The position numbers and the translations under genes are program-made. Shown in pieces: positions 26,814 to 34,362 of a stretch of DNA of 64,000 nt (the first letter of the stretch is position 1; every line of letters begins with the position of its first letter). Source of the stretch: JBBSBY01 sp038205805 (GTDB lineage Bacteria; Desulfobacterota; Desulfomonilia; Desulfomonilales; Desulfomonilaceae); the NCBI GenBank assembly GCA_038205805.1, contig JBBRBO010000007.1:1-64000 (forward strand), read 5' to 3'. Under the pieces are notes generated by a model. It was not told the DNA's origin. It worked only from the letters and a program-made list of their open reading frames with translations, and did not search any database.

Positions 26814-27684
26814 TCTTCGCTATTACGTGCCGCATTACACTCCCTTGGACGGCCTACGAGCGAGCGTGCGCCAAGTGGGTGTGCTCAACCCCCCAGTGGT
26901 CCAGCGCAGGGGTGACTCTCTGGTCCCCGTGCTCGGCCGACGCCGTATAGAAGCCGCGATAGAGCTGGGGCTACCCTCGATTGACGTGCGAATCATCCCC
27001 GAAGCAATGCTCGAGCAAGACGGCTTTGCGTTGGCCTTCTGGGACAACCTGGGCTGCGGTCGATTCGCTCCCGCTACCTTGGCCTATGTTGTCGGTCGGC
27101 TCTGCGACCTCTTCAAGCGGGAAGAAATGGTTCAGGTCTTTTTCCCCGCCTTGGATTTACCGGCGTACGGCCCGAAGATCGAGCGCCTCCGGAAAATAGG
27201 GCTGCTCGACGCCTACTTGCTCGAAGCGTACGCCGCGGGCCGACTCCAAGAAAAGACTATGATTCTCATGACCGCGCTTTCTCCGGGAGATCGCCGACGC
27301 ATCTTCGATCTTGTTCAGGAATTCGGCCTGAACGGCAGTAAAGCCGCTGAGGTAACCGCTGCCATCGTGGATCTGTCTGTCTCCACGGCAGCAAGCGTGG
27401 AAGCCGTGATTCACCAAGCGGAGGTCAATATCCCAATAGGCGCCGGTCCTCACGAGCGGGCCGAAGGCCTCCGTATGGCGCTCCTGAAGATGCGATGCCC
27501 CGAGCTTGTCGCGGACAAAGAGCTATTCGAAAGCCGACTTCAAGAGTTATCTCCGCCCCCTGAGGTGACGGCGCGGCCGTACCAGTCCTTCGAAAAACCG
27601 GGTTGCGTAATCGAATACCGAGCATCTTCCATGGAAGAGGCGGAGCGGGTTATTGAGTCGTTGAACACGCTGGAAACCGGCTGA
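26752..27684 (+). CDS. ParB-like nuclease/CTPase-domain protein
   Basis: The product has up to 310 residues. Its first 90 residues match a ParB N-terminal domain: LDGLRASVRQVGVLNPPVVQ and VLGRRRIEAAIELGLPSIDV, where GRRR stands in the position of the GERR nucleotide motif. The remaining 200 residues are helical without the usual helix-turn-helix that I can identify. The start is unsure: TTG at 26752 or TTG at 26785, both inside the end of the glycosyltransferase gene; there is no in-frame ATG with a ribosome-binding site. A second chromosome-partition gene (parA) is absent, so this is probably not the partition ParB. The next gene is a spore-photoproduct-lyase-like radical SAM protein on the same strand, a suggestive pairing. 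Confidence 0.72.
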   Translation: MRWLPNVQAASLAPTSIDLADLRYYVPHYTPLDGLRASVRQVGVLNPPVVQRRGDSLVPVLGRRRIEAAIELGLPSIDVRIIPEAMLEQDGFALAFWDNLGCGRFAPATLAYVVGRLCDLFKREEMVQVFFPALDLPAYGPKIERLRKIGLLDAYLLEAYAAGRLQEKTMILMTALSPGDRRRIFDLVQEFGLNGSKAAEVTAAIVDLSVSTAASVEAVIHQAEVNIPIGAGPHERAEGLRMALLKMRCPELVADKELFESRLQELSPPPEVTARPYQSFEKPGCVIEYRASSMEEAERVIESLNTLETG

Positions 27685-28030
27685 CGTCGAATACTACTTA
27701 GTCGGACTGCCCATGAGCTGTTCTTGTTTGGGCTATTCGTCCTTAAGCAGATTGCACTAAGCGCCTCAACGCGGCGTGAACCCGTGCTTACTGATCCGCC
27801 GACGCGTAGCGATGACCCCAGCGGCGCATACTCGTATCTAGTTGCTTTGCGAAACGAGCATTCACCAGCTTGAGCGAGTCTACTCTTAGGCATGTTTCTC
27901 CCTCCTTGCGGAACGGGTCCGCGACGATTCAGTTTCATGTTCGTGGTGGAGCGTACGGCCGTAACTTTCGTCGGCTTGTCAACGCAGCTCGATGCGTAGT
28001 ACAGTCTTCCGCTGGAGCGCATTTTCCGGA
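27685..28030. other. Intergenic region, no supported gene
   Basis: This 346-base gap separates the ParB-like and SPL-like genes. I find neither repeat family here. On the minus strand an AGGAGG-like site precedes an ATG at about 27893, but the frame behind it has no protein-like composition and runs into the ParB-like gene; I do not call it. Confidence 0.4.
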
Positions 28031-29119
28031 ATGAAGTACAAACTCGACGAAATTTGGATTGACGAGGATGCCGCGGACTATCCGCTCACCAGGGAAATAG
28101 CGGCTAGGGCTGCAGGCGCTCGCGTTCTTCACGGTAAAGCCGCCGAGGAGCGCATGCAGGAGCTTCTCATGCGGCCCGACCCTTTGCTCAAAGGGAAACG
28201 CATCCTTCGGCTCATGCGACACTCCGGCGCATTCGTCAAACCGTGCCCAGGCACAAACGAATACATCTGCTGCGGCCTGGAGATACTTCACATCGGGCAG
28301 GGCTGTCCCATGGATTGCACGTACTGCGCACTGCAGGCGTATCTCAATCGTCCGGCCCTAGAAGTATTTGTCAACACAGATGAGATGGCCGCCGCAGTTC
28401 AGCGGGAGCTATCGGATAATCCTACGCGACGCCGCAGGTTCTGCACCGGTGAATTCACGGACTCTCTGGCCTTGGATCCGGTGACGAACCTCAGTTCCAC
28501 GCTCGTCGAGCTTTTCGCCGACCAGGACGTCGTCTCGCTGGAGTTCAAGACCAAAAGCGACTGCGTGGACGGCCTCCTGAACTGCACACCCCGGAGCACG
28601 GTCGTTGTGGGCTTCTCCATGAACGCCGCTGTGGTTTCGCGGACCCAAGAGCTTCGTTCCGCGTCTTTAACCGCACGACTCAAGGCGGCTCGGCATCTTC
28701 AGGACAAGGGCTACAAATTAGCGTTCCACTTCGATCCCATCCTGCCGGTGGCTGACTGGAAGCCGGCCTACGCGGAGACTATTCGGCGAATTTTCGAGAG
28801 CGTAGACTCCCGCGGGATTGTCTGGTTCTCCCTCGGAGTGTTGCGTTTTGTGCCCAAGCTCAAGGATGTGGCGATAGAGCGCTTCGGCCGCATCCCGTAC
28901 TTCCATGAGGGCTTCTTGACGGCCCTGGACGGTAAATCCCGGTTGCACGTAAATCGGCGCATCGAGATATACCACTTCATGGCAGACACAATCCGGTCCC
29001 ACGACCCCGAAGCCCGCATGTACCTCTGCATGGAATCCGAGCACGTGTGGCGGGAAGGACTCGGCGTTTTCATGAAAAGCGACGAAGATCTCGCTGGCTA
29101 CCTCAATTCGGCTCTATGA
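28031..29119 (+). CDS. Radical SAM protein of the spore photoproduct lyase family
   Basis: The 362-residue product has a radical SAM cluster motif CPMDCTYCALQ (C-x3-C-x2-C) near residue 97, then SAM-binding features such as the RRFCTGEFTDSLALD stretch and LEFKTKS near 170. The layout, including GQGCPMDCTYCALQAYLN and the LAFHFDPILP strand, matches spore photoproduct lyase (SplB) relatives, which split a thymine dimer formed in spores. Nothing here suggests a spore former, so another DNA or RNA lesion, or another reaction, is possible. I placed the start at the ATG at 28031, which aligns with the family; an ATG 13 codons upstream is possible. It follows the ParB-like gene on the same strand. 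Confidence 0.83.
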   Translation: MKYKLDEIWIDEDAADYPLTREIAARAAGARVLHGKAAEERMQELLMRPDPLLKGKRILRLMRHSGAFVKPCPGTNEYICCGLEILHIGQGCPMDCTYCALQAYLNRPALEVFVNTDEMAAAVQRELSDNPTRRRRFCTGEFTDSLALDPVTNLSSTLVELFADQDVVSLEFKTKSDCVDGLLNCTPRSTVVVGFSMNAAVVSRTQELRSASLTARLKAARHLQDKGYKLAFHFDPILPVADWKPAYAETIRRIFESVDSRGIVWFSLGVLRFVPKLKDVAIERFGRIPYFHEGFLTALDGKSRLHVNRRIEIYHFMADTIRSHDPEARMYLCMESEHVWREGLGVFMKSDEDLAGYLNSAL

Positions 29120-29474
29120 GCCGGTGTGTGGTGTCAGCTACACCACTTGTTCCCCTCTGTGATTCCCGGTCGCGATTCCGGCGCAAGGTATGAGCCGCTG
29201 AGAGAAAGCCCCGCCGTACCCGCAGCACGTGGTTGAACAGATCCCCGAGAGAATGTTTGCGCAAAAGTGTTGTTCGGGTAAGACTCATGAGTCTCTAAGT
29301 ACTAATTTATAACAATATTGAAGCGCCGAAAAGCAATCTTTGTTTTTTCCCTTGTAACTGAAATATACAACCGTAGAGTCATGCTTACTACCGTGTAAAT
29401 TAACCCCAAAATTGACCGATATTTGGTCCGAATACGGCGCCGTTTAGTCGCTTGCGGCCTGGGCGACGGTAGTG

Positions 29475-29494
29475 GTACGCGCTCGAGCGCGTAC
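29475..29494. promoter_or_regulatory. Perfect 20-base palindrome
   Basis: GTACGCGCTCGAGCGCGTAC is its own reverse complement over all 20 bases. It abuts the left end of repeat copy D. It could be a protein-binding operator or part of an insertion target; neither can be decided from sequence. Confidence 0.6.
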
Positions 29495-29497
29495 GCT

Positions 29498-29691
29498 CAT
29501 ACCAATGTGTCGGCAAAGAAGTAATAGTGGGGAAAACCTTCTCGACAGAACGTTGGGTCCCAAACCCCTCTGCAAAAATTTGCAAACTACCCGTAAGCGG
29601 CTACTCTTAACATTCTTCCGTAGCAGCTAGGGAGACCTGCTTTTACAAAAAAGGCTTCACCTATATTTTTCGTTTGAAAGCACACAATACT
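29498..29691 (+). repeat. Family 1 MITE-like repeat, copy D (shortened hairpin 2)
   Basis: Starts TCATACCAATGTG, then AAAGAAGTAATAGTGGGG, a decayed hairpin 1, the CCCCTCTGCAAAAATTTGC linker, a short CCGTAAGCGG remnant in place of hairpin 2, and the GGGAGACCTGCTTTTAC block, closing with GAAAGCACACAATAC. It is about 30 bases shorter than copies A and B because most of hairpin 2 is missing. Confidence 0.8.
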
Positions 29692-29711
29692 TCTTTAATT
29701 GCCGCTGCGGA

Positions 29712-30503
29712 TCAAGCCCCGACGGAAAGACGTCTCACCAATTGAACCAGAATGTCCGGCAGCATATCTACGGCGCAGCGCAGCTTCTTGTGAAAGGATC
29801 GTCGGGCCAGGTAAGCAGGCAGGGTTCTATGGAGTGTCAGAGGTCGGCGGCACAGCTCGATGATGTTTCTCGGCGCGGGCGGCAAGAGGGTATTCATGTC
29901 GTCGGAAATGACGCGGACACTCCCGTATGCGGCGCCCAAACGTTGGGCCTCAAGGGCCAGAGAATGGGTTTCCATATCAACGGAAGCGGCTGCCGTCCGG
30001 TCGAACAAGGCCTGTCGTTCGTTGCGTTCAAACACCGCCTGCCCCACAGTCACCGATTTCACGATACTATGCCGTAATGCGGCTCGTCGGCAGACTTCGG
30101 CCATCTCGTTTATGAGAGAGGGGTCACACGTTTCGGTGATGTTCGGCGCCGCGTCGAAGCAGGTCTCACGCGAGATTACCACATCACCGACGCACAGATG
30201 GGGGGCCAAAGCTCCGGCGACGCCCGCGCATATAATCCACGGCGCAGGCGGCTCGTCCAATCGGTGGAGCGCGGCGGCCGCACGAGCAGGCCCAACCCCG
30301 CTCTTGATGACAAGCAAGGTCCGGCCCTCGAAGAAGGCCTGTCGGTATGTGGCTTTGCCCGCGCTCCATCTGCTGCGGATTTCAAGCCGCTGGAGAAACC
30401 GGTACGACTCCATTCCCATTGGAAATACGATGCACACGTGGTATTTTTCTTTGAGACCTTGGTTCACGCGGCCTATACTACCATGTTCAATTTGGAGTTC
30501 CAT
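29712..30503 (-). CDS. Nucleoside phosphorylase superfamily protein (MTA/SAH nucleosidase or HpnG-like)
   Basis: The 263-residue product has purine-phosphorylase-superfamily motifs: IVFPMGMESYRF near residue 25, ICAGVAGALAPHLCVGDVVIS near 90, and SVDMETHSLALEAQRLG near 170, where the Met-Glu pair binds ribose, followed by VRVISDDM with the catalytic Asp. The shape is close to hopanoid-associated phosphorylase HpnG and to MTA/SAH nucleosidase; I cannot choose. Upstream coding potential on this strand overlaps the divergent ahb gene, so I place the start at the ATG at 30503, 10 bases from the ahb start; a later internal ATG is possible. No hopanoid gene is in the window. Confidence 0.75.
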   Translation of the reverse strand: MELQIEHGSIGRVNQGLKEKYHVCIVFPMGMESYRFLQRLEIRSRWSAGKATYRQAFFEGRTLLVIKSGVGPARAAAALHRLDEPPAPWIICAGVAGALAPHLCVGDVVISRETCFDAAPNITETCDPSLINEMAEVCRRAALRHSIVKSVTVGQAVFERNERQALFDRTAAASVDMETHSLALEAQRLGAAYGSVRVISDDMNTLLPPAPRNIIELCRRPLTLHRTLPAYLARRSFHKKLRCAVDMLPDILVQLVRRLSVGA

Positions 30504-30513
30504 AATACACTGT

Positions 30514-30993
30514 ATGAACCTAGACGCTATTGATAAAAAAATTCTTCTTACGCTCCAAGGGGATCTCGGGCTCAGCCCCGAACCATACCGCGACATCGCC
30601 GCAAGCCTGAACATCAGTGAAGACGAAGTCTTGACCCGCGTTCGGCGAATGCTTGAATCAGGCATGGTCCGTAGGCTGGGAGCGATGATTCGCCATGTGG
30701 AGGCCGGCATCCAATTCAACGGTATGGTGGTGTGGAAAGTCGACGAACACAGAGTCGAAGAAGTGGGCTCCTGGTTTGCGTCTTTCTCTGAAGTCAGCCA
30801 TTGTTACGAACGACCGCCGTTCGGACGCCTTGGGGGAACCATCTTCACCATGGTGCATGCCTCATCTCAGGCCGAATGCCTTGGAACCATCGAACGCATG
30901 TCTCAACATGAGGCCATAGAAGATCACGAGACGCTCTTCAGCGTGCGCGAATTGAAGAAGGTCAGCATGACATATTTCGAGGATGAGGAATAA
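30514..30993 (+). CDS. Siroheme decarboxylase subunit (AhbA/AhbB family)
   Basis: The 159-residue product is of the Lrp/AsnC-like AhbA/AhbB/NirDLGH family. It has an N-terminal winged-helix with DAIDKKILLTLQGDLGLS and EDEVLTRVRRMLESGMVRRLG, then the siroheme-decarboxylase signature IRHVEAGIQFNGMVVWKV, and SHCYERPPF near residue 100. AhbA and AhbB together decarboxylate siroheme to didecarboxysiroheme in the alternative heme pathway of sulfate reducers and archaea. Only one subunit gene is here, so the partner is elsewhere; I cannot tell A from B. The start is the ATG at 30514. hemL follows 103 bases downstream with a family 2 element between them. The gene diverges from the nucleosidase-like gene. 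Confidence 0.85.
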   Translation: MNLDAIDKKILLTLQGDLGLSPEPYRDIAASLNISEDEVLTRVRRMLESGMVRRLGAMIRHVEAGIQFNGMVVWKVDEHRVEEVGSWFASFSEVSHCYERPPFGRLGGTIFTMVHASSQAECLGTIERMSQHEAIEDHETLFSVRELKKVSMTYFEDEE

Positions 30994-30997
30994 TTGC

Positions 30998-31053
30998 GTA
31001 ACCGTTTACCCGTCCTCCGTCGGCGAAAGAGTGCGCCGAAGGTAAACGAAACG
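30998..31053. repeat. Family 2 short palindromic element
   Basis: GTAACCGTTTACC on the left faces GGTAAACGAAAC on the right, an imperfect inverted pair, between the ahb and hemL genes. The left arm starts 5 bases after the ahb stop codon. Confidence 0.5.
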
Positions 31054-31096
31054 ACCGCTCTGCAACTCAGCGGCAATCCATGAAATAGGATGAAGA

Positions 31097-32374
31097 ATGA
31101 ACGCATCACCGAAGTCTGAGGCGCTTCTTCAGGAAGCGATTAAGGTAATACCCGGTGGGGTGAACTCACCTGTAAGGGCCTTTAAATCCGTTGGTTTTAC
31201 CCCAAGATTTATCACGTCGGGCAGCGGTTCGCATATCACCGACGAAGACGGCAACGAATACATCGACTACGTAGGCTCTTGGGGGCCGTTAATCCTCGGC
31301 CACGCGAACCAGCAGGTGCTCGATGCGCTGGAATCCGCCATGAAAGCGGGCCTGACCTTCGGAGCCCCCACCAAGCGCGAAGTGGAGCTTGCGGAGCTCA
31401 TCATTGAGTTTGTGCCCTCAATAGAAATGGTTCGCCTGGTGAGCAGCGGCACGGAAGCCGCCATGAGCGCAATACGGCTCGCCCGTGGATTTACCGGTCG
31501 CGACAAGATCATCAAGTTTTCGGGCTGTTATCATGGGCATAGCGACGCGTTGTTGGCCAAGGCGGGCTCGGGCGCTGCTACTTTCTCACTGCCGGATTCG
31601 CTGGGGGTTCCCGCCGGCGTCGTAGCCGGGACGCTGATAGCCCCATATAACGACCTTGACGTGGTGAGAGACCTGCTTGCGCGAAACGAAGGAGCGGTGG
31701 CCGCGGTGATCGTCGAGCCGGTGGCCGGCAATATGGGCGTTGTGCCCCCGGAAAGCGGTTTCCTCGAAGGCTTGCGCGAAGTGTGCTCTGCGAGCGGCGC
31801 CTTGCTGATCTTCGATGAGGTGATTACCGGATTTCGGCTGGCTCCCGGCGGCGCGCAAGAGCTGTACGGCGTACGACCTGATCTCACGTGTTTGGGCAAG
31901 ATTCTCGGTGGTGGATTGCCGGCCGCAGCATTCGGCGGCAGAAAAGACATCATGGCGATGCTGGCTCCCGTCGGCGGGGTCTACCAAGCCGGCACACTTT
32001 CGGGGAACCCCTTGGCGGTCGCCGCAGGCATGGCTACACTATCTATATTGAGGAGAGACAATCCCTATCCCTTGCTGGAAGCTCAAGCGGCCAAGCTGGC
32101 CGGCGGTGTGACGGACATACTGAAGAGCAAAGGAATCCCGCACACGCTGAACCGCGTAGGGTCCATGATGTCGCTCTTTTTCAATCCCGGACCGGTGCGC
32201 TCCTATGAGGAGGCCTTGCAGTCCGACAGAGACGCATTTGCGGCCTTCTTCGGCAAGATGCTGAATAACGGCGTGTATCTCGCGCCTTCAGCGTTCGAGG
32301 CCTGGTTTGTGGGCGCGGCGCACTCGGACGCCGATATTGAAGCCACACTGGGAGCGGTGCGAAAGAGTCTCTAG
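31097..32374 (+). CDS. hemL: Glutamate-1-semialdehyde 2,1-aminomutase
   Basis: HemL converts glutamate-1-semialdehyde to 5-aminolevulinate, the first tetrapyrrole precursor, with pyridoxal phosphate. The 425-residue product starts SPKSEALLQEAIKVIPGGVN and keeps the family's SSGTEAAMSAIRLAR, CYHGHSDA, and the PLP lysine in LGKILGGGLPAAAFGG near residue 265. Length is as expected. AGGATGAAG precedes the ATG. Its position after the ahb gene ties the first step of tetrapyrrole synthesis to the siroheme-to-heme branch. Repeat copy A begins just after the stop. Confidence 0.96.
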   Translation: MNASPKSEALLQEAIKVIPGGVNSPVRAFKSVGFTPRFITSGSGSHITDEDGNEYIDYVGSWGPLILGHANQQVLDALESAMKAGLTFGAPTKREVELAELIIEFVPSIEMVRLVSSGTEAAMSAIRLARGFTGRDKIIKFSGCYHGHSDALLAKAGSGAATFSLPDSLGVPAGVVAGTLIAPYNDLDVVRDLLARNEGAVAAVIVEPVAGNMGVVPPESGFLEGLREVCSASGALLIFDEVITGFRLAPGGAQELYGVRPDLTCLGKILGGGLPAAAFGGRKDIMAMLAPVGGVYQAGTLSGNPLAVAAGMATLSILRRDNPYPLLEAQAAKLAGGVTDILKSKGIPHTLNRVGSMMSLFFNPGPVRSYEEALQSDRDAFAAFFGKMLNNGVYLAPSAFEAWFVGAAHSDADIEATLGAVRKSL

Positions 32375-32375
32375 C

Positions 32376-32598
32376 GCCAATGCTTAATCAAAGAAGTAAT
32401 ATGGGGGAGAACCTTCTTGAAAGAAGTTTGTCCCCAAACCCCGCTTCAAGAACTTTCAAAATAGCCGCAAGTGCCTTTTCTCAAGGAGAAAAAGCCACTT
32501 GTGGCGCATTTAAACATTCTTTCATGGTAGTTAGGGAAACCTGCTCTTACAAAAATGTCCTTCACCTATATTCCTCGTTCGACAGCACATTGGTATTA
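32376..32598 (+). repeat. Family 1 MITE-like repeat, copy A
   Basis: A complete copy that begins 2 bases after the hemL stop. It has GCCAATGC, AAAGAAGTAATATGGGGGAG, hairpin 1, hairpin 2 with CCGCAAGTG / CACTTGTGG arms, and the terminus GCACATTGGTATTA. It agrees with copy B at about 197 of 208 aligned positions by my count. Confidence 0.9.
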
Positions 32599-32699
32599 GA
32601 CATTGTTAAATAGAAGCGAGTAAATCTTGCTTACAATAATGATTTCGACCCACGATTACTTGGTTGCAGACGAACGGATGAAATAGAGCAATAAAGTGG

Positions 32700-32752
32700 A
32701 GTATCCCAAGAGAGAAGGTTCTCCCCAAACTTACTTTCTTTGATGGCGAGCC
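32700..32752 (-). repeat. Family 1 repeat fragment, copy J (proximal end)
   Basis: Read on the minus strand it gives ATCAAAGAAAGTAAGTTTGG and then GGGGAGAACCTTCTCTC, the first hairpin of family 1. It lies a few bases after the stop of the minus-strand beta-barrel gene and is inverted relative to copy A, 100 bases away. Bases 32599-32699 between them show nothing I recognise. Confidence 0.6.
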
Positions 32753-32756
32753 GGCC

Positions 32757-34046
32757 TTACTCGCTCTTCGGCTGCTCTATGACGACGGTCTTGGGGTTGG
32801 ATAGCCGACCCGTCGGCTTGTGCAGGAGTCGGATCTTGTAAATACCCGGCGTAAGCTGAATCCGACCGGAATAAGCGCCCGCGTCGTCGGTCGTCACGTC
32901 AAGGCAATCCCCCCAAGGACTCTGAGACGTCTGGAGCGTAACCAGAGAGTTCGGCAGGTGAGGGAACCCGCCACTGAAGTACAGGGTCTCTTTTTCAACT
33001 TCAGTGAACAAGGTAACCTTGTGTTCCTTGCGGTCGGTGGGCAAGTCGTACTTTCTGCTGACCTTCTGGTAGAGACTGCTATGCACACGGCGATCAAACC
33101 GCATATCCGATGCCTGATACGGCGCGGCAAAGGGATTGGACCCTTCCAAGAGAGCAATTGAATCAAACGTGAGATTGACGCCGGCTTCGAGCTTATAGTT
33201 CTCACCGAAACGATTGTCCTTGCCGTATTCCGCCGTCACATTCCATAAGCCGTTGCGGGCCTTGATATTCAGCGATGTGTTGTAGTTGGATGTGGTCGAG
33301 GCATCGCCTGTGAGGCGTCCCGCAGTGCCGTCGATGCGCACATCGAACAGGTTCGTGAGCGCCGGGAGCTGGAAACCCATTCGAGCGTCGTATCCCGTGG
33401 GCAAGGATTCGCGGACTACGGCGGTTGAATCATTCTTGAGGGTGAAGCGTTCATTCACGGGAAAATAGCCGTTTATCCCCAAGGTAAGGTCGGAATGCCG
33501 ACCCGGCAGCAGAGAAAGCTCACTGCCCACGCCGATTTGTCTCAAGTAGTCGCCGGCGCCGCGGCGCGACCGCGCCCAATCGTGGAAGACATGAAAACCC
33601 ACCATCGCGTCGGCGCTCAGCATGTGGCGATAACCGGCGCCGAGGCCGATACTTTCCCGTGAGCCGGTGACGGACAGCCGCGGCGCGAAAAAGACGCTCT
33701 TATCCGACCAATGCCTGATGGGGAGAAAATAATCGAATTGCAGCGTGGGCAGGCCCTCAAGGCGATCATACCCGACGTTGTAATGTAAGTTCTTCTGAAC
33801 ACTTTTGGGGATAATCTTGTTTAGCCCAAATTTGACCGTGGTGTCGATGTAGGTTTCCGGGGAGGCGGTTTGTTTTAACTTGGGTTCAGGAGCCTTTTCT
33901 TTGTAGAGATTCGTCAGTTCGAGCTTCGTCTTGTAGCCCGGTTGTTTGATGGACTGATTCTTCAGCAGTTCACAGAGCCCGTCATGCGGAAAGAACACGC
34001 AACACAGCGTAACCGCCAATGCTAATGTTATAGATGATATTCGCAT
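32757..34046 (-). CDS. Intimin-like inverse autotransporter beta-barrel protein
   Basis: The 429-residue product has a signal peptide (ISSITLALAVTLCCVFFP) and then a region of alternating strands typical of the inverse-autotransporter barrel of intimin and invasin: KFGLNKIIPKSVQKNLHYNV, SVFFAPRLSVTGSRESIGLGAGYRH (part shown), GFHVFHDW and LGINGYFPVN. The last 90 residues form a short immunoglobulin-like or carboxypeptidase-regulatory-type domain (LVTLQTSQ, DDAGAYSGRIQLTPGIYKIRL). Intimins of pathogens have several such passenger domains; here there is just one, giving an unusually short protein. It should sit in the outer membrane with the C-terminal domain outside. The stop is 5 bases from repeat copy J. 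Confidence 0.72.
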   Translation of the reverse strand: MRISSITLALAVTLCCVFFPHDGLCELLKNQSIKQPGYKTKLELTNLYKEKAPEPKLKQTASPETYIDTTVKFGLNKIIPKSVQKNLHYNVGYDRLEGLPTLQFDYFLPIRHWSDKSVFFAPRLSVTGSRESIGLGAGYRHMLSADAMVGFHVFHDWARSRRGAGDYLRQIGVGSELSLLPGRHSDLTLGINGYFPVNERFTLKNDSTAVVRESLPTGYDARMGFQLPALTNLFDVRIDGTAGRLTGDASTTSNYNTSLNIKARNGLWNVTAEYGKDNRFGENYKLEAGVNLTFDSIALLEGSNPFAAPYQASDMRFDRRVHSSLYQKVSRKYDLPTDRKEHKVTLFTEVEKETLYFSGGFPHLPNSLVTLQTSQSPWGDCLDVTTDDAGAYSGRIQLTPGIYKIRLLHKPTGRLSNPKTVVIEQPKSE

Positions 34047-34076
34047 GACAACAAGCCTCTATCTTTAGCTTTTCTG

Positions 34077-34105
34077 ACAGTATGAATTCCCAAGGTCAAA
34101 GTCAA
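34077..34105 (-). promoter_or_regulatory. Possible promoter of the beta-barrel gene
   Basis: On the minus strand TTGACT (34105-34100) and TACTGT (34082-34077) are separated by 17 bases, about 35 bases before the start codon. The -35 box is good and the -10 box weak. Confidence 0.35.
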
Positions 34106-34120
34106 GAGAATTGATTCGCC

Positions 34121-34291
34121 GTAACCGTTCCCGAGAATCATGTAACCACTTGAATTCACGTATGGGATGGTGCGGGAGAGAGCAGAGCCGCCTCACGCCT
34201 GCCGATCCATCGTGATTCGCGCATAGAATGCCGCGTGCATTGACCTTCCGCCTTATTCGAGCGTAAAATCATCTCGTGCCGGAACGGTTAC
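34121..34291. repeat. Family 2 element, long form with perfect 11-bp terminal inverted repeats
   Basis: GTAACCGTTCC at 34121-34131 and GGAACGGTTAC at 34281-34291 are exact reverse complements. The interior contains CAGAGCCGCCTCACGCC, whose reverse complement shares GAGGCGGCTCTG with the element at 1553-1599. Confidence 0.6.
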
Positions 34292-34362
34292 CCCATTGTG
34301 ATTCCACACGGTCGGCGCCGCACGGTAAATGACTACGTTGTACTTTCTATGTAGGTGGAGCT

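Larger units (their letters stand above)
29120..29711. other. Intergenic region with palindrome and repeat copy D
   Basis: This 592-base gap lies between the SPL-like gene and the end of the nucleosidase-like gene. It has no gene I can support. It holds a 20-base perfect palindrome at 29475-29494 and then repeat copy D at 29498-29691. The stretch 29290-29430 is AT-rich and without visible structure. Confidence 0.5.
34047..34362. other. Intergenic region with a long family 2 element and a promoter
   Basis: This 316-base gap between divergent genes contains a 171-base segment with exact 11-base inverted ends (34121-34291) and a possible promoter for the beta-barrel gene at 34077-34105. No promoter for hisC is obvious. 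Confidence 0.45.

Noticed and set aside
26752..27684. ParB-like gene as the chromosome partition protein
   Set aside because: No parA neighbour, no parS-like TGTTTCACGTGAAACA site seen, and the nucleotide motif is GRRR, not GERR.
27540..28022. Minus-strand frame with a strong ribosome-binding-like site near 27893
   Set aside because: The translated product has no protein-like features and overlaps the ParB-like gene; the AGGAGG match is probably chance.
29860..30513. Upstream extension of the ahb frame
   Set aside because: It runs antisense through the nucleosidase-like gene; the true ahb start is the ATG at 30514, where family similarity begins.
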